64,000 bases of DNA from Trichomonas vaginalis G3 (GCF_026262505.1 NC_067206.1:32689896-32753895), one strand, 5' to 3'. Counted from the stretch's first letter, positions 50,499-61,429 are shown. Notes: generated by a model from the sequence alone, not told the origin. Made by a program: numbers and translations.

Positions 50499-50819
50499 TC
50501 ACTTACAAAAGTATTGCAACTCCTCCCATTGCTGTGCTTCACATAACAGCTCATAATCTTCTGACTCACTTTCTTCTTCATATAGGTCAAAATCACTGTC
50601 AAAATGAATGTTAGTAAGTTTTGACAAAGCTAATGAAACACGTTTACCGTTTGTATCGTATGCTTGTATAAACTTTCCATTCTTCATTCCTTCATAAACG
50701 CTCAAACTAACTTTACCCTTTCTCCCTCGTATCTGATAGAATGTATTTTCACGAGGAACGAAGAACAAATTCTTGAACTCATGACCGTTGTAGTTTGTTA
50801 TCTCAATAGTTTTCGTCAT
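50499..50819 (-). CDS. stand-alone copy of an HNH-associated C-terminal domain
   Basis: 106 codons. LFFVPRENTFYQIRGRKGKV, then AYDTNGKRVSLALSKL, aligns with the C-terminal part of the HNH protein at 54,993-55,568 (YYYVPSEDAFYYFMGTQYRR, then TDVEGRRTKLSIAKF). There is no HNH part. The acidic tail is ESESEDYELL. A DNA-binding role like that of nuclease-associated modules is possible. Confidence 0.5.
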   Translation of the reverse strand: MTKTIEITNYNGHEFKNLFFVPRENTFYQIRGRKGKVSLSVYEGMKNGKFIQAYDTNGKRVSLALSKLTNIHFDSDFDLYEEESESEDYELLCEAQQWEELQYFCK

Positions 50820-50958
50820 TTATATAAAAATAAACTTAAAAATTAATGATATCACCACCCTCACACGTATGAAAACATAGCACAAAAATATATTTAGGGT
50901 AGAAGGGTAGATCTAACCTGATATCTAACCTCTTTTCTACCCTGTTGAATTCATTGCT

Positions 50959-51204
50959 TTATAACTCTCTTCCTTTCTCCAACTCTTCTAACTTCTTCTT
51001 AAGTTCAGCAATGTTGTCCTCATGAAGTTTAATCTTTCTCAAAATTCCTTCTTTATCTAATGGTTGCTTTATCTTTCTAAACTGAACTCTACCATCCTTC
51101 ATAGTATGAATGTAAAAACCTTCTGGAATAATTCCTGATTTAATGTATTCTACCAAAAACTTTTGTTTCATTGCTTCAGTGACTTTAGTCGTCATTTCAA
51201 TCAA
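50959..51204 (-). CDS. 81-codon protein with the shared small domain
   Basis: FLVEYIKSGIIPEGFYIHTM, then KDGRVQFRKIKQ, resembles the N-terminal domain at 27,667 and 53,329. A coiled-coil end (NIAELKKKLEELEKG) follows. Preceded by an AGATCT module on its 3' side. Confidence 0.5.
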   Translation of the reverse strand: MIEMTTKVTEAMKQKFLVEYIKSGIIPEGFYIHTMKDGRVQFRKIKQPLDKEGILRKIKLHEDNIAELKKKLEELEKGREL

Positions 51205-51242
51205 ATAAAAATTTTAATATTAAATAAAAATAACGTTATTTT

Positions 51243-51569
51243 TCAGTAAGGAAACGCAGGAGTTTTACGATTTATTTGAGGAGTAGGTTCTGGTTTAAAT
51301 GTTGGAGTCGGTTTTGGAGTTGACTTTTGAACAGGAGTTTGTAATTCCATAGGTTCAGGAGTCATTGAAGGTTTTGCTTGTGAAGGCGTTGGTTTTGGCG
51401 AAGGTGTTGGAGTTTGTTTAACTTCAGCTACTTCAGTATTATTTACAACATTTGCTTTATTTCTTTTCAACATCATAACTGCTCCTGCTGTAGCTAGCAA
51501 ACCTAGTGGGAGACCATATTTTATATAAGGACTTGACCAAATGCTATTTTTGACAGGCTGGTGGAACAC
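51243..51569 (-). CDS. membrane protein with Pro-rich tail, element 2
   Basis: 108 codons. YGLPLGLLATAGAVMMLKRN is one membrane helix followed by Lys/Arg. The rest consists of repeated TPxPKPT/EP motifs. It overlaps the end of the small frame 51,544-51,699. Possibly a virion membrane or anchor protein; unproven. Confidence 0.5.
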   Translation of the reverse strand: MFHQPVKNSIWSSPYIKYGLPLGLLATAGAVMMLKRNKANVVNNTEVAEVKQTPTPSPKPTPSQAKPSMTPEPMELQTPVQKSTPKPTPTFKPEPTPQINRKTPAFPY

Positions 51570-51699
51570 CTAACCTTGGTGAGACTGCTCTTTGCCATTG
51601 TGCAGCTCGTAAGAAATATTCAATAGGTGCTCCATAATCGTTTGGTAAAGTTTGTTTCATAGATGGTGAAGGTTCACGAGAGCTTGATGAAGAACTCAT
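51544..51699 (-). CDS. 51-codon protein upstream of the membrane protein
   Basis: MSSSSSSREPSPSMKQTLPN then DYGAPIEYFLRAAQWQRAVS. It follows the motif TTTTTAAAGCTTATAA and overlaps the next frame by 26 bases. Short, but start context and spacing are like other element genes. Confidence 0.4.
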   Translation of the reverse strand: MSSSSSSREPSPSMKQTLPNDYGAPIEYFLRAAQWQRAVSPRLGVPPACQK

Positions 51700-51729
51700 T
51701 TATAAGCTTTAAAAATAAACGTTCATCCT

Positions 51730-53301
51730 TTATTCCTCACTGTCGTCCGCAGCTAAGTTATAGTCATCTAATCTTATTATTGGGATTCCATTAGCACGCA
51801 CCTGAATGGCAAAGCAACAATCCCTCATAAATCCAATAAGTGGCTTTGGTACATTTTCAGTTGCTAGTTCAATAGGTCCTTTAACAGACAATTTGTATGT
51901 TATTGGAGCAGTAGATGTTTGACCTTGCTGGAAGCAAAAGTCCACTTCTGTTGGAAAACCACATAAGAAATGTGTGTTGTCATAGCTATCCATTTATGTT
52001 CCACACTACCATCATCCACCAATGACCTCATAACATCTTCATTAAATCCTATCATATCATTGTTTGTATTGCAAGCGTTCGCAACCATTTCATAAAATAC
52101 AGGTCCATATGATTTTTCAGGTTCTGCAGGCATATTTCCATAAGCTCCCATGGAAAGCTGAAGATATTTAAACTTAGGGTTCTCAAAATTAACATAATAG
52201 TTGTCTTTCTTTCTAAATAGTGCCCAAATACTTTTAACATTAATAGGCGTATAAGCTGCTGTAAATGTTGCACTTGAACTATCTGTATTCTTTGAGAATG
52301 AACCGTCCATAGGAATCCAATCCATAACTTTAACAGGAAAACATAAAGCCTCGTTTGTATAATGTTCTACAAGTTCTGTATAAATGTTAGGGTCTAAAGA
52401 GAATGACTTTGGATGAATGAAACATTCATTAAAATCCATCTTTGTTCGAAATAGTTGCTGGGTTACAGTTGTAATAGTAACTGTTCCACTAGCTTCTATT
52501 GCCTTCGTTATCATAGTGAATGGTTCATTCCATGGAACAAATTTATTTGTCGGTGGATTTGAATCTGAAGCAAATGCAACTTTAAGAGTTGGATTGAAAG
52601 CAATGATATCATTTATAGATATAGATGTGCATTGTAAGGCGTCGCTACTGAACTTTACTTTAAGCTGAATGTTTCCTGCAAAAGCTGGAATAAATCGAAT
52701 AGCTTCTAATGGTAAAAACTTTCTAACAGGAATTCTTAAACGAAGCTTAAAATCAAATGATTTTCCTGCTGTAATTGGACCACTAACAATTTGTCCTGTT
52801 CTGCATGTTCCCGAATGACTCCATACATCTTCATGTCGAGTCTTTGAGAAAACATCTACTTTCTTTATTTGTTCGGTAGTTTGTGAGTTTGAAGTTATAT
52901 ATGCTTCTTCTCTTGCGTTGTCTTGAGAATATACGATACGACCATTTGCAAGGATTTGATATCCAGCAACTGCATAGAAAGCGTCATCGAAACCAATCCA
53001 AAATCCTGGTGGGTTTGTTTTATTGGAACCTGAACCAATTTCTTTATCTACAATAAATTGACCTTCCATTTTATACGTAATGAATGTATTAAAGGTCCAA
53101 CATATTTTCACCAGGAGGTGAGAGATTGAATGTTACCCATGTGTTATCTTTAGCAGTTCCAGGTTGTGATGGAATCTTTGCGTCAGAATATTTTCTATTA
53201 GTGTCACCAATTTGAACTGCATTGTCTATGATGTCGAAATATGAGCGAATCTGATGAATATGCTCTGCTGGAGTAAATTCGTTTAACTGTTCGTTCTGCA
53301 T
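51730..53301 (-). pseudogene. Polinton major capsid protein region, element 2, broken
   Basis: Contains EAIRFIPAFAGNIQLKVKFS, homologous to RFLRYLPNWAGKISIELT of element 1, plus KSIWALFRKKDNYYVNFENP and a C-terminal jelly-roll part ending in RANGIPIIRLDDYN. The N-terminal part starts MQNEQLNEFTPAEHIHQIRS. The region has about two breaks. The start is preceded by TTTTTATCCG on the coding strand, as in neighbouring genes. Confidence 0.7.
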
Positions 53302-53328
53302 GTATTTACTTCGGATAAAAATATCTAT

Positions 53329-53763
53329 TTACTTCATTATTCTCACTCTTCTTCTTGGCATTCGTGGTGGAAGTTGTTTCTTGACATTTTCAATGAACTG
53401 TACATTCTCTTTTGTCTCAACTTCTTTCACTGGTGGGTCAGGGTTCTTTGACTCGGTTTGCTTTTCAATGAAATTCACGAACTTTGCAATAAGCTCTTGG
53501 TTCGTTATTGAAAGAACATCTGGCTTCTTTTCTTCTGGTTCTATTGACTTTTCAGTTTGAATAGAAGGTTTTATATGGGCTTCGTGGACTTCACCCTTGC
53601 CATACACCTTAATGTTGTCGCTTTCTGCATTTGCTAATGGAACCTTTCTTTTTCTTATGTATATTTTACCATCTTTACTCTGACTTACGTAATAGAAAGG
53701 ATGTTGTATTCCTCTTGCGTCATTTAATATAATAGACTCTCGTTCTGATTTTGACAAGCTCAT
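53329..53763 (-). CDS. element 2 protein with the shared small N-terminal domain
   Basis: 144 codons. SIILNDARGIQHPFYYVSQS, then DGKIYIRKRK, matches 27,667-28,251 of element 1. An acidic middle and a basic end (PRMPRRRVRIMK) follow. It is next to the capsid region, so a virion-associated role is possible. Confidence 0.55.
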   Translation of the reverse strand: MSLSKSERESIILNDARGIQHPFYYVSQSKDGKIYIRKRKVPLANAESDNIKVYGKGEVHEAHIKPSIQTEKSIEPEEKKPDVLSITNQELIAKFVNFIEKQTESKNPDPPVKEVETKENVQFIENVKKQLPPRMPRRRVRIMK

Positions 53764-53808
53764 TTTACATCGGTTAAAGTTTTAAGTTAGATTTTTATCC
53801 GCAGTCAA
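53764..53808. promoter_or_regulatory. divergent start region with TTTTTATCCG
   Basis: Lies between ATGs at 53,763 (minus) and 53,809 (plus). GATTTTTATCCGCAGTCAA precedes the plus-strand start. The same TTTTTATCCG precedes 54,094 and, on the minus strand, 53,301, so it is the likely start element of this cluster. Confidence 0.5.
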
Positions 53809-54069
53809 ATGACTCAGACAAACCCTACGGACAAGACCCAAGGGGTCATAGATGTTGAAGCATTGAAGAAAGAAATTCGTGAGCAAATTTTATCCGAACT
53901 GAAGGAACAAAAACAAGAACAAAAGCCAGAGAGACCAAAGAGAAAACTTAGTGAAAAACAACTAGCTGCATTAGCTGCTGGAAGACAAAAGAACCCACGT
54001 TTGCTGGCGAAAAAAGCTAGAGAAGAAGCTGAAGCAAAAGCTAAAGAAGCTGAAGCAAAGAAAGAGTAA
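53809..54069 (+). CDS. small basic, helical protein of element 2
   Basis: 86 codons. It has a Lys/Glu/Ala-rich helix with KRKLSEKQLAALAAGRQKN, the kind of basic motif that binds nucleic acid, and ends in an alanine/lysine coiled segment. A DNA-condensing or packaging role is a guess. Confidence 0.5.
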   Translation: MTQTNPTDKTQGVIDVEALKKEIREQILSELKEQKQEQKPERPKRKLSEKQLAALAAGRQKNPRLLAKKAREEAEAKAKEAEAKKE

Positions 54070-54093
54070 ATGGTTTATTTTTATCCGAATTAA

Positions 54094-54951
54094 ATGTATA
54101 GACAAATACCTTTATCTGTTGCGTTCAGTAGTGAAAACCCTGACGTCAAAATAAAGGGGAACAGAGTAACGTTTAAGTTTCCAACAGACTGGATTGTGAA
54201 CATAAATGAAGAGAAGTACATTGGCATAACATCTATGTATATAACACATGCATTTAGGAAAGTTGACTTTATACTTCAAGTCGAGATAGAAAATGACGAA
54301 CAGTCTTTAAGCGCCCAAAACATTCACATATACAAATACTTTAAAGACGATACAACATTGCAACAATGTATGACTTCATTTAATGAGATGTTCGAGAAAA
54401 AGTTTAACATTGAAGTACAAACTTTACAGCCTTTACGTGAGTTTCTTGCACAACTGAAAGAAGAAGGTAGTCAGCCACAACTTATAGACTTTCATTATGA
54501 ATTTAATGAAAATGAAGATGGAACACATGACTGTCAGTTTGTTATATATTCACCATTCAATGAAGTAGCTAAAGAGAAAGAAAATCCATTACGTATAAGG
54601 TTTCAAATCTCTGAACTCAATGAAGACTTCAAGAATGTTTTCAATTATTATGCAATGCTTCCGAGGAAAAATGAATTTTCAAAGATTGTAACACCTGGCA
54701 TTTGGGATAGAAAGCAAGCTATATTATATTCAAACTTAAGTAAGGGAGTTGAAAATGAGTTCATTGGTCATACAAGAACTTCACCACTGTCAAATCCTAA
54801 GTATTACAAGCTTACTGGCTTCAATCGTGAGTTTTGGATAGACATGTTCTCCACTCATGACCATAACTGCCCAGTGTTCTTACCTCCAGACCATAAGGAC
54901 TGTCTCTACATTGAAGCACAACTCTTAAACTCTACAATAGCTGTATTGTAA
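54094..54951 (+). CDS. structural-type protein of element 2
   Basis: 285 codons, open. VTFKFPTDWIVNINEEKYIG and FWIDMFSTHDHNCPVFLPPD mirror the layout of 23,510-24,358 (FDYPLRWLRDPSVTKAIGF and SDFQVWFTTDGRKRIIPLYH), so I regard them as distant homologs. It is preceded by TTTTTATCCGAATTAA. A virion structural role is likely; the exact role is unknown. Confidence 0.5.
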   Translation: MYRQIPLSVAFSSENPDVKIKGNRVTFKFPTDWIVNINEEKYIGITSMYITHAFRKVDFILQVEIENDEQSLSAQNIHIYKYFKDDTTLQQCMTSFNEMFEKKFNIEVQTLQPLREFLAQLKEEGSQPQLIDFHYEFNENEDGTHDCQFVIYSPFNEVAKEKENPLRIRFQISELNEDFKNVFNYYAMLPRKNEFSKIVTPGIWDRKQAILYSNLSKGVENEFIGHTRTSPLSNPKYYKLTGFNREFWIDMFSTHDHNCPVFLPPDHKDCLYIEAQLLNSTIAVL

Positions 54952-54992
54952 AATCTACGCTAGTTTTATTTTTTCTGAAAATTTTGATTTGA

Positions 54993-55568
54993 GTGAAAGG
55001 CATGGAAGGTGAAGGACATTGGCAAACACTCGAACATGACAATGACTATGAAATCTTTTCAGAGTACCCTTATCCAATTAGACGTATAAGCAATAAAAGA
55101 GTTGTTAGTGAGTTTGACCAAGGAGATGGTTATATTTGTGTAAATTTAAACAAACACAAGCTGATGAAACATAGAATAGTTGCAGAAACTTTCATTCCGA
55201 ACCCTGAAGGACTTCGTGAAGTAGACCATATAAACAGAGACAGAGGAGACTTTCATATCTCGAACTTAAGATGGACGACAAGAAGAGAAAACATGAGAAA
55301 TATTTCTGGTTCAAATGGCTATTGGTTTGACATTGTTGACTCTCTTCCTGAAGACGCTGTTGAAATTATACAATACTCATATCACACGTTAGAGAACTAC
55401 TACTATGTCCCAAGTGAAGATGCCTTTTACTATTTCATGGGAACTCAATACAGACGAATGAATGTCTTAAGACAGTATAACAAAGATTATATAAACATTA
55501 CAGATGTAGAAGGAAGAAGAACAAAGCTGTCTATTGCAAAGTTTAAGAGAGACAATGGTTATACATAA
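54993..55568 (+). CDS. HNH endonuclease with NUMOD4-like start
   Basis: 191 codons. YPYPIRRISNKRVVSEF is a NUMOD4-like region. HRIVAETFIPNPEGLREVDH, then INRDRGDFHISNLRWTTRR, is the HNH core with the typical DHIN...NLRW pattern. A C-terminal module (YYYVPSEDAFYYF) recurs alone at 50,499-50,819. HNH homing-type nucleases cut DNA at specific sites and often travel in viral genomes. Confidence 0.8.
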   Translation: MKGMEGEGHWQTLEHDNDYEIFSEYPYPIRRISNKRVVSEFDQGDGYICVNLNKHKLMKHRIVAETFIPNPEGLREVDHINRDRGDFHISNLRWTTRRENMRNISGSNGYWFDIVDSLPEDAVEIIQYSYHTLENYYYVPSEDAFYYFMGTQYRRMNVLRQYNKDYINITDVEGRRTKLSIAKFKRDNGYT

Positions 55569-55636
55569 ATGACAAAAATATATGACCTCAATATTTTTAT
55601 CACGAATGACCTCATTGCTGACAAAAATAAATGACC

Positions 55637-58600
55637 TCAGAACTTCAACTTACGAATAAAGCTTGTTTTAGTCGTTATTGAGAAGTTAAACTTTTCAGCA
55701 AAGCAAGGTTGACATGACTTACATAAGTCAAATCCAATCTCTTGACCATCATGAAGTGCTTTGTAAAGTTTCATTAAACTGAACTCAGAGTCTTTGTCAT
55801 ATGTTCCAACAGGTATGTGAATGTTCTTATCTTCATTGTAATAGCATTGTATAGCTTCAGGAAACATTTCATTGCTGTTAAAGCAAGGACGTCTTGTTTG
55901 ACACCTTTGCAACGTGCATGAAATGCAACTTCATTTAAATCATTCGTGAGTAAGTCTATGTAAGTCTTCTTTCCACAAAATATTGACTTGTATGCTAAAC
56001 TTTGTTTTCCAGGTGTTATTTCTGCGAAGTCAGAATGAAATTGACCAAGGTTCTTTCCTATAAGTTCGCGACCGTATCTCTTCTTAAACTCTGCTGCAAG
56101 CTTTGGTATGTCTTCATTGAAAATATGCATGCTATCACAGTCCTGGTAAAATATTTGAAGTCCCATATCTTCAGCAGTACAGAATACTTCACATTATTCT
56201 CTTCGACATAGACAGAATGTTAACACCAAGTGGACAGAAGTTAAAGTGTCTGCAAATGCTTTTCGTTAGCTTGAAAATAGTTTTATCTGAACCATCCAAA
56301 CCTTCGAACTTCACTATATGGTTGTAGTTTCTGATGGCATATCTTATAGCATCTTTGTCATTTACTATGGTTATTTTTGACTCAATAGGAGATAGAATAG
56401 TTTTGCCATAAATACTGTTCAGAATGAGCTTTATATTTTCTTGCAAAGGATTTCCTTCTTTCTTATACTTTAACCTTAACTCAAACAACTTCTTTACTTC
56501 ATCTCTTATTCTAATATCTCTGTTTCCATCGTAATAGTATCCTTGCAACACTTCACATTTGACACCTTGATATTTTATGAGGTCTTGTAATGTTATATGG
56601 TCAACATACATTAAACAGCAAGTGTTTGAACTTCTGGGAACGTTAAGTTCTGGATTTAGTTCAGGGTCACAAACTATTAAAGGAAAGTGTCTATGTATTC
56701 CAATCTCTGTTATCTTAATGAGAACAAAGAAGCCAGACATAAACTTTTCACCAATGGGTTCCTTTTGGTCGTCATCGAATAAATGTCTCATGAGATACTC
56801 TGTGCTTAACATTTCTTCTTCATAACCTTTGGAATACCTTCTAAAGTATAAAGTCTTGCTATAGCTGATGGATATAATGAAACAGCGTCGAATCAGCAAT
56901 GAGTTTCTTTTCGCTCTTTTGTTTCATGTTATCTGACAACATACATCTTCCACCTTGAATACAGCGTGAAATAAATTCTCTTGGTTTATTTGAGAGGTCA
57001 TATAAATTTCCATTCGGGAAGTACACTCTGTTCTCAAATAATTTGTTAGCAATTGAACAAATACTAACGTAGTCATAAACGTTTAAATCAAATTCTTTCA
57101 ATATGTCATTGCGGAACTTAACAAAACCTTCTCTTAAAATTCTTACATCTTGTTTGCAATAAAATGTGCTATACTTTTCTAAGTCGAAGTTTCTCATCTA
57201 TTCTGCAACCTTTGATGGAATCTATGTTTTCATGAATGTATTCATCCCGGATAAACTTACATGCTTCAGAAATGACACCAGTTCTGTTGTCATTTGCTAA
57301 CAAAACACTGCTGTAGTAGTTATGGAAATACTTCTTTCGGTCCTGTTTGTAAGTTAAACATAGCAGGAAATAGTTTAAGCTTCTTATTTATAACACTGTA
57401 AGAGTCTTTTATAATAATTGCCCTTCCTTTATATAAGCCAGTTATTTGCATTGTTCGTGAACCTTTAATGATGGGAGTTCCTTTCACTTCTGTCATGTGT
57501 CTTAAGATGAAGTTTATATCATAACTGAGGTTATGGAAATATATTAAACTCTTGTCAGGAAGTCGTTCCAAAAATTCTGTTGCACAGTTCTGACCCCAAA
57601 TGCTTTCACTCACTGAACCATCTTCACTGTCATAACAGATGTTAAAAGCTTTATGAAAGCCGTCTGTGCTACACTCAAAGTCAGCAAAGAAAACGTGCTC
57701 AGGAATGAACTTACATTTAGCTTTATTTACTTCTTTTGACTCTGCTTTCTTCTTCAGTTGTACACAATACTTTGGAGCATATGTCAAATCTTTAAATGGT
57801 GCAAGGTTCTGTTTATATAAGTCAGTCGTATATGTGAAAAGTTCTCCATAAGAAATAGGTTCGAAATATTTGCACTCCCACAATGTTTTCATAACATCCC
57901 ATAACGGTTGTTCTATCATAACGAACTACATATTTATCTTCTCTCTTTGTATAAATCTTCATTGTTTCTCAATGTTCATTCCACCACACTCCTTCAAGAT
58001 TTCTATATAGTTGCGAATGAAATATGTTGTCATTGGTAATCTTTCATTTAGCATGTAGTGGTCTTCAACAAGAAGTAAGTCAATAGTTCGAACAGTTTCA
58101 CATTCTTTTGGTATGTATCTCTTTATTTCATTATGTCTTGAGTCATTGAAATAACCAATGGTAACATTAAATGCTATACCTGTTGCGTCAGAAATTTCTT
58201 GTACTTTACTTTGAGGAAAGTCTCTAACACGAATGACTTCTCTCATGTGGTCAATAGTTTCTTCATCTACTCCAGCCTGAATGCAAGCATAAACGAAACA
58301 ATTGTCTTCTGTCATAAGTGTTGCAGTTCTTTTGTTCAGTTCATTGAAGATTTGGTAGCGTTCAAGATTTATAGGTAATGTGCAAAGATACTTCCAGAAC
58401 TGACCGCTTCTCTTCTTATAAAACTTCTTTTCACCATTATCTTTCCAAAAGCTTTCTATAAGTGCTGGGTTTCCTGTTTGCTTAAGAGCTTCCAAAATGG
58501 CTTTCTGGTCATTTGTCAGTGTGCTTTCATCTCTATATGGTCTCTTTTTTGGTTTGCCTTTCTTTACATCTGACATCGTTAAGCCTTCATATTCTGTTAA

Positions 58601-59401
58601 ATCATACATCTTTATTTCGGTAAGATTCTTTATGTTTGTCAAGAAGAAGTCATAGTGCATTTCAACAATACCTGCAGCATTTGCTTCTATCTCTGATATA
58701 AAGTTCTCCTTCAAGAGCTGATGTAGTAATGTTCCAATATTATTGAGGTTTAACGTAGAACATTCATACTTTCCACCAAGTTTATAACATACCATCCATC
58801 TCTGTTGTGAGTTTATTTTAATTTTCTCTAAGAGTCTCATGAAAACCTTACCGAAATGTTTGTGTAAGTAGTCTCTGTTTGGTTCATCTAAAGCTTCGAT
58901 GTTAAAGTCAATGAGTCTATTGCCTGACTTCACATTTCTCTTCCTATTCTCTTCATCTTTCTTTAACCATCTCTCACCTTCTTTTGGTTTGTCGTCAATG
59001 GAACGAATGACATCGTTAGCTTTGCGAACTTGTTCTATAGCGCTCTTAAACATCTCTCTTCTCTGTTGTTTCAGTGTGTCGTCTCTTCTTCTTGTTTCAC
59101 CAACGTTTGCATTTGTTATGTCAAACATTTCTCTTCTTACTTCATGAGGTACTGAACGTCTATGATATAAGTCAATAGCAACGTCATTTAAAGGAAATGC
59201 TCTTGCATGGACTTCGTCCTCGCCGCGTTGCGGCTTTATGAACTCATGAATTCTATCATAACTTATTGCACCATTATAGTCATTGAGGATGTCAGCGAGT
59301 GCTTTTTTGTTTGTTGCGTAATGCTTTGCAACTTCTATGTTAGCTTCTGTAAGAAGTTGTTTTATTTCCGAGTGTTCTAACTTAGACAACTTCCGATACA
59401 T
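55637..59401 (-). pseudogene. protein-primed DNA polymerase B region of element 2, broken
   Basis: The N-terminal 480 codons (57,959-59,401) carry the Polinton-specific region with DNCFVYACIQAGVDEETIDH and LLVEDHYMLNERL. Next come exonuclease blocks (FADFECSTDG, YFHNLSYDINFILRHM), the polymerase motif LILNSIYGKT and the catalytic YQDCDSMHIF. These define family B polymerases of the protein-primed type. The coding region is interrupted about five times, so it is a fossil. It is the only replication gene visible in element 2. Confidence 0.85.
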
Positions 59402-59489
59402 CTTTAGTAGGAAATAAAAAAATATTTTTTGAAAAAATTAGATTAGTTTTTTAAGTTATTTTTCAAAATAATTTAATATTTTTATTTTA

Positions 59490-59945
59490 ATGAAACACAT
59501 GCAAGATTGCAAGTTCTTTTCATACAATGCTCTCGCTACTGCCATCAAGAATGAGTTCAATAATGCTTCAAATATTAATGTTATCTTTAACAAGAAGTTT
59601 GTGAAAGAATCTAAGTTTGGTCAGTATGTCAGACCATTAGCTATCGTCATTGACCGCAAACGTTATACTTCACAAGAGTTAGCAGTAGTTTTGAAACAAA
59701 AGAGTTTCTTCGTGAATGTCAAAGATACTCATTATACTGTCATAAAGAACTCTAACATTGACTTCTTCAGTATTGCTTTAAATCTTTCCGAACAGAAAGA
59801 ATATAAGAAGGGTGAAACAAATGTGAAATATTATCCTTCATCTCTGAAGACAATAACGAACAAAGATGTTATACAGAATTCTTACCAAAGGTTGAAGAAG
59901 CTTCTATTGACATTGACGAAGGAAGTGAAATGGTTGAAGAAATAG
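59490..59945 (+). CDS. element 2 hypothetical protein, divergent to polymerase
   Basis: 151 codons, MKHMQDCKFFSYNALATAIK, then PLAIVIDRKRYTSQELAVVL. The start lies about 90 bases from the polymerase start across an AT-rich spacer. Not recognised. The end may continue differently, as a neighbouring frame stays open to about 59,960. Confidence 0.45.
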   Translation: MKHMQDCKFFSYNALATAIKNEFNNASNINVIFNKKFVKESKFGQYVRPLAIVIDRKRYTSQELAVVLKQKSFFVNVKDTHYTVIKNSNIDFFSIALNLSEQKEYKKGETNVKYYPSSLKTITNKDVIQNSYQRLKKLLLTLTKEVKWLKK

Positions 59946-60104
59946 ACCCTGAAGCTATTTAAGCAAAAATATATTTTTGAATAACTGAAAGTGTCACCAC
60001 GTCACCATGTGCTACCAGGTTAATTAACTTCTTTTAAAAATGATGACAACATGACATTTTGACAACAGTCCAGGAAATAAATTTTATCGTTAATGTTATC
60101 GTTA

Positions 60105-60368
60105 ATGTTTTTCATTAAATTTTGACAAAGTGCAAATCTTCACTTCGTCAAAAAGTTAATGTTTTTCATTAAATTTTGACAAAGTGCAAATCTTCACTTC
60201 GTCAAAAAGTTAATGTTTTTCATTAAATTTTGACAAAGTGCAAATCTTCACTTCGTCAAAAAGTTAATGTTTTCATTGAAATCGGTAAGTTTTCATTAAA
60301 TTTTGACAAAGTGCAAATCTTCACTCTTCGTCAAAAAGTTAATGTTTTTCATTGAAATCGGTAAGTTT
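60105..60368. repeat. 54-bp tandem repeats with TTTTGAC...GTCAAAA hairpin
   Basis: Units with GACAAAGTG and CACTTCGTC recur at 60,124, 60,178, 60,232 and 60,305 (GAC positions). Their spacers contain pieces such as CATTGAAATCGGTAAGTTTT, which also occurs inside the adjacent KilA-N region (near 60,527). So coding sequence has been copied into the array. Confidence 0.8.
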
Positions 60369-61190
60369 TTATTCTTCCTCTTTGAAGTTATCGAAATATT
60401 CTGTTATTTTTTCCTTCAGTAATGTTAAGTCTTCTTTGAATGTAAGTATTGTGCAACCTTTGATGTCATAGTGTGTTTGAGGAAGAGTACTTTTGACAAT
60501 TTCCTTTATTTGCTCATTCGGTGTCATTGAAATCGGTAAGTTTTCACGATAGAACCAGTTTCTGTCAGATTTGTAAATCTTAGCAAGGTCATAAAAGCTT
60601 TTGTTGTTTCTTCTGACTAAATGCAACATAACCATATCTCTGTCTCTTCTTTCTCCATCTCTTCAGTATATATCATATACTTATAACTCTTTTCCTTTCC
60701 TTTGGTACTGAACGTGGTATTCTTTTCTGTATGCTTTTGTCTTTGGATTCAATGACTTCATCTTTTGCATGAAGTTTCTTTTCCATCTCTCCACGTTCTG
60801 CTTTATATAGTTCATCTAACATCATGAAATATAACAGCATAACGAGGTGAAGCCCACATTGCTACAGCGTTTACTAAAAGTCTATGAACATAATAACCTT
60901 TCAAACCAGGAGCCAAATTCTTGCGATTTTCGTACGGAATCTCTTCCCTCGGTTTTCCGAGGGAAGCAATCATATGAGGAAATTCTTCTAAAAGTTCTTT
61001 TGCCTGTTGGTTTTCAAACCAATGATATGCTTGCTTTGTAGAAAGAAGAGCATTCAATACTTTGCATTTGGTACATGTCATCTTTGACTGAACGAATGAG
61101 ACGTAACTGTTTGTTATATTGTATGTACTCGTATTCTTCATTAATGGCTTCATGGACTATAACTGTTGTTGTGTTCTCTAATGTTGTCAT
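60369..61190 (-). pseudogene. KilA-N domain gene, element 2 copy, broken
   Basis: Homolog of 34,994-35,818: GYYVHRLLVNAVAMWASP and the C-terminal LHLVRRNNKSFYDLAKIY. The linker region (60,931-60,990) holds a different palindromic module, CTTCCCTCGG-TTTT-CCGAGGGAAG (60,943-60,966), encoding KPREEIPYENR. The start context is the shared leader at 61,191-61,245. A few breaks are present. Confidence 0.7.
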
Positions 61191-61245
61191 TACTGTCTTT
61201 ACATACAAAATAAAAAATAAATAAAAATAAAATTATTTTTTCTGT
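61191..61245 (-). promoter_or_regulatory. conserved 5' leader, element 2 KilA-N copy
   Basis: On the minus strand reads TTATTTTGTATGTAAAGAC before the ATG, matching the leaders at 34,236-34,293 and 34,939-34,993. Confidence 0.55.
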
Positions 61246-61429
61246 GTTAAAGAAATGTTAAAAATTCATGGTTACATATGTGAAAAGAAGTCACGAACAA
61301 ATGAAGGTCATAAGATTCAGCACATAATTCTGAATTGAATGGTGTGTCATACATGTCAAACCGTCAAGAATTGAAGGAGATACGAGGCTATAAAGATTTT
61401 GGATATTTTCTGACACACACCCTGAGGGA

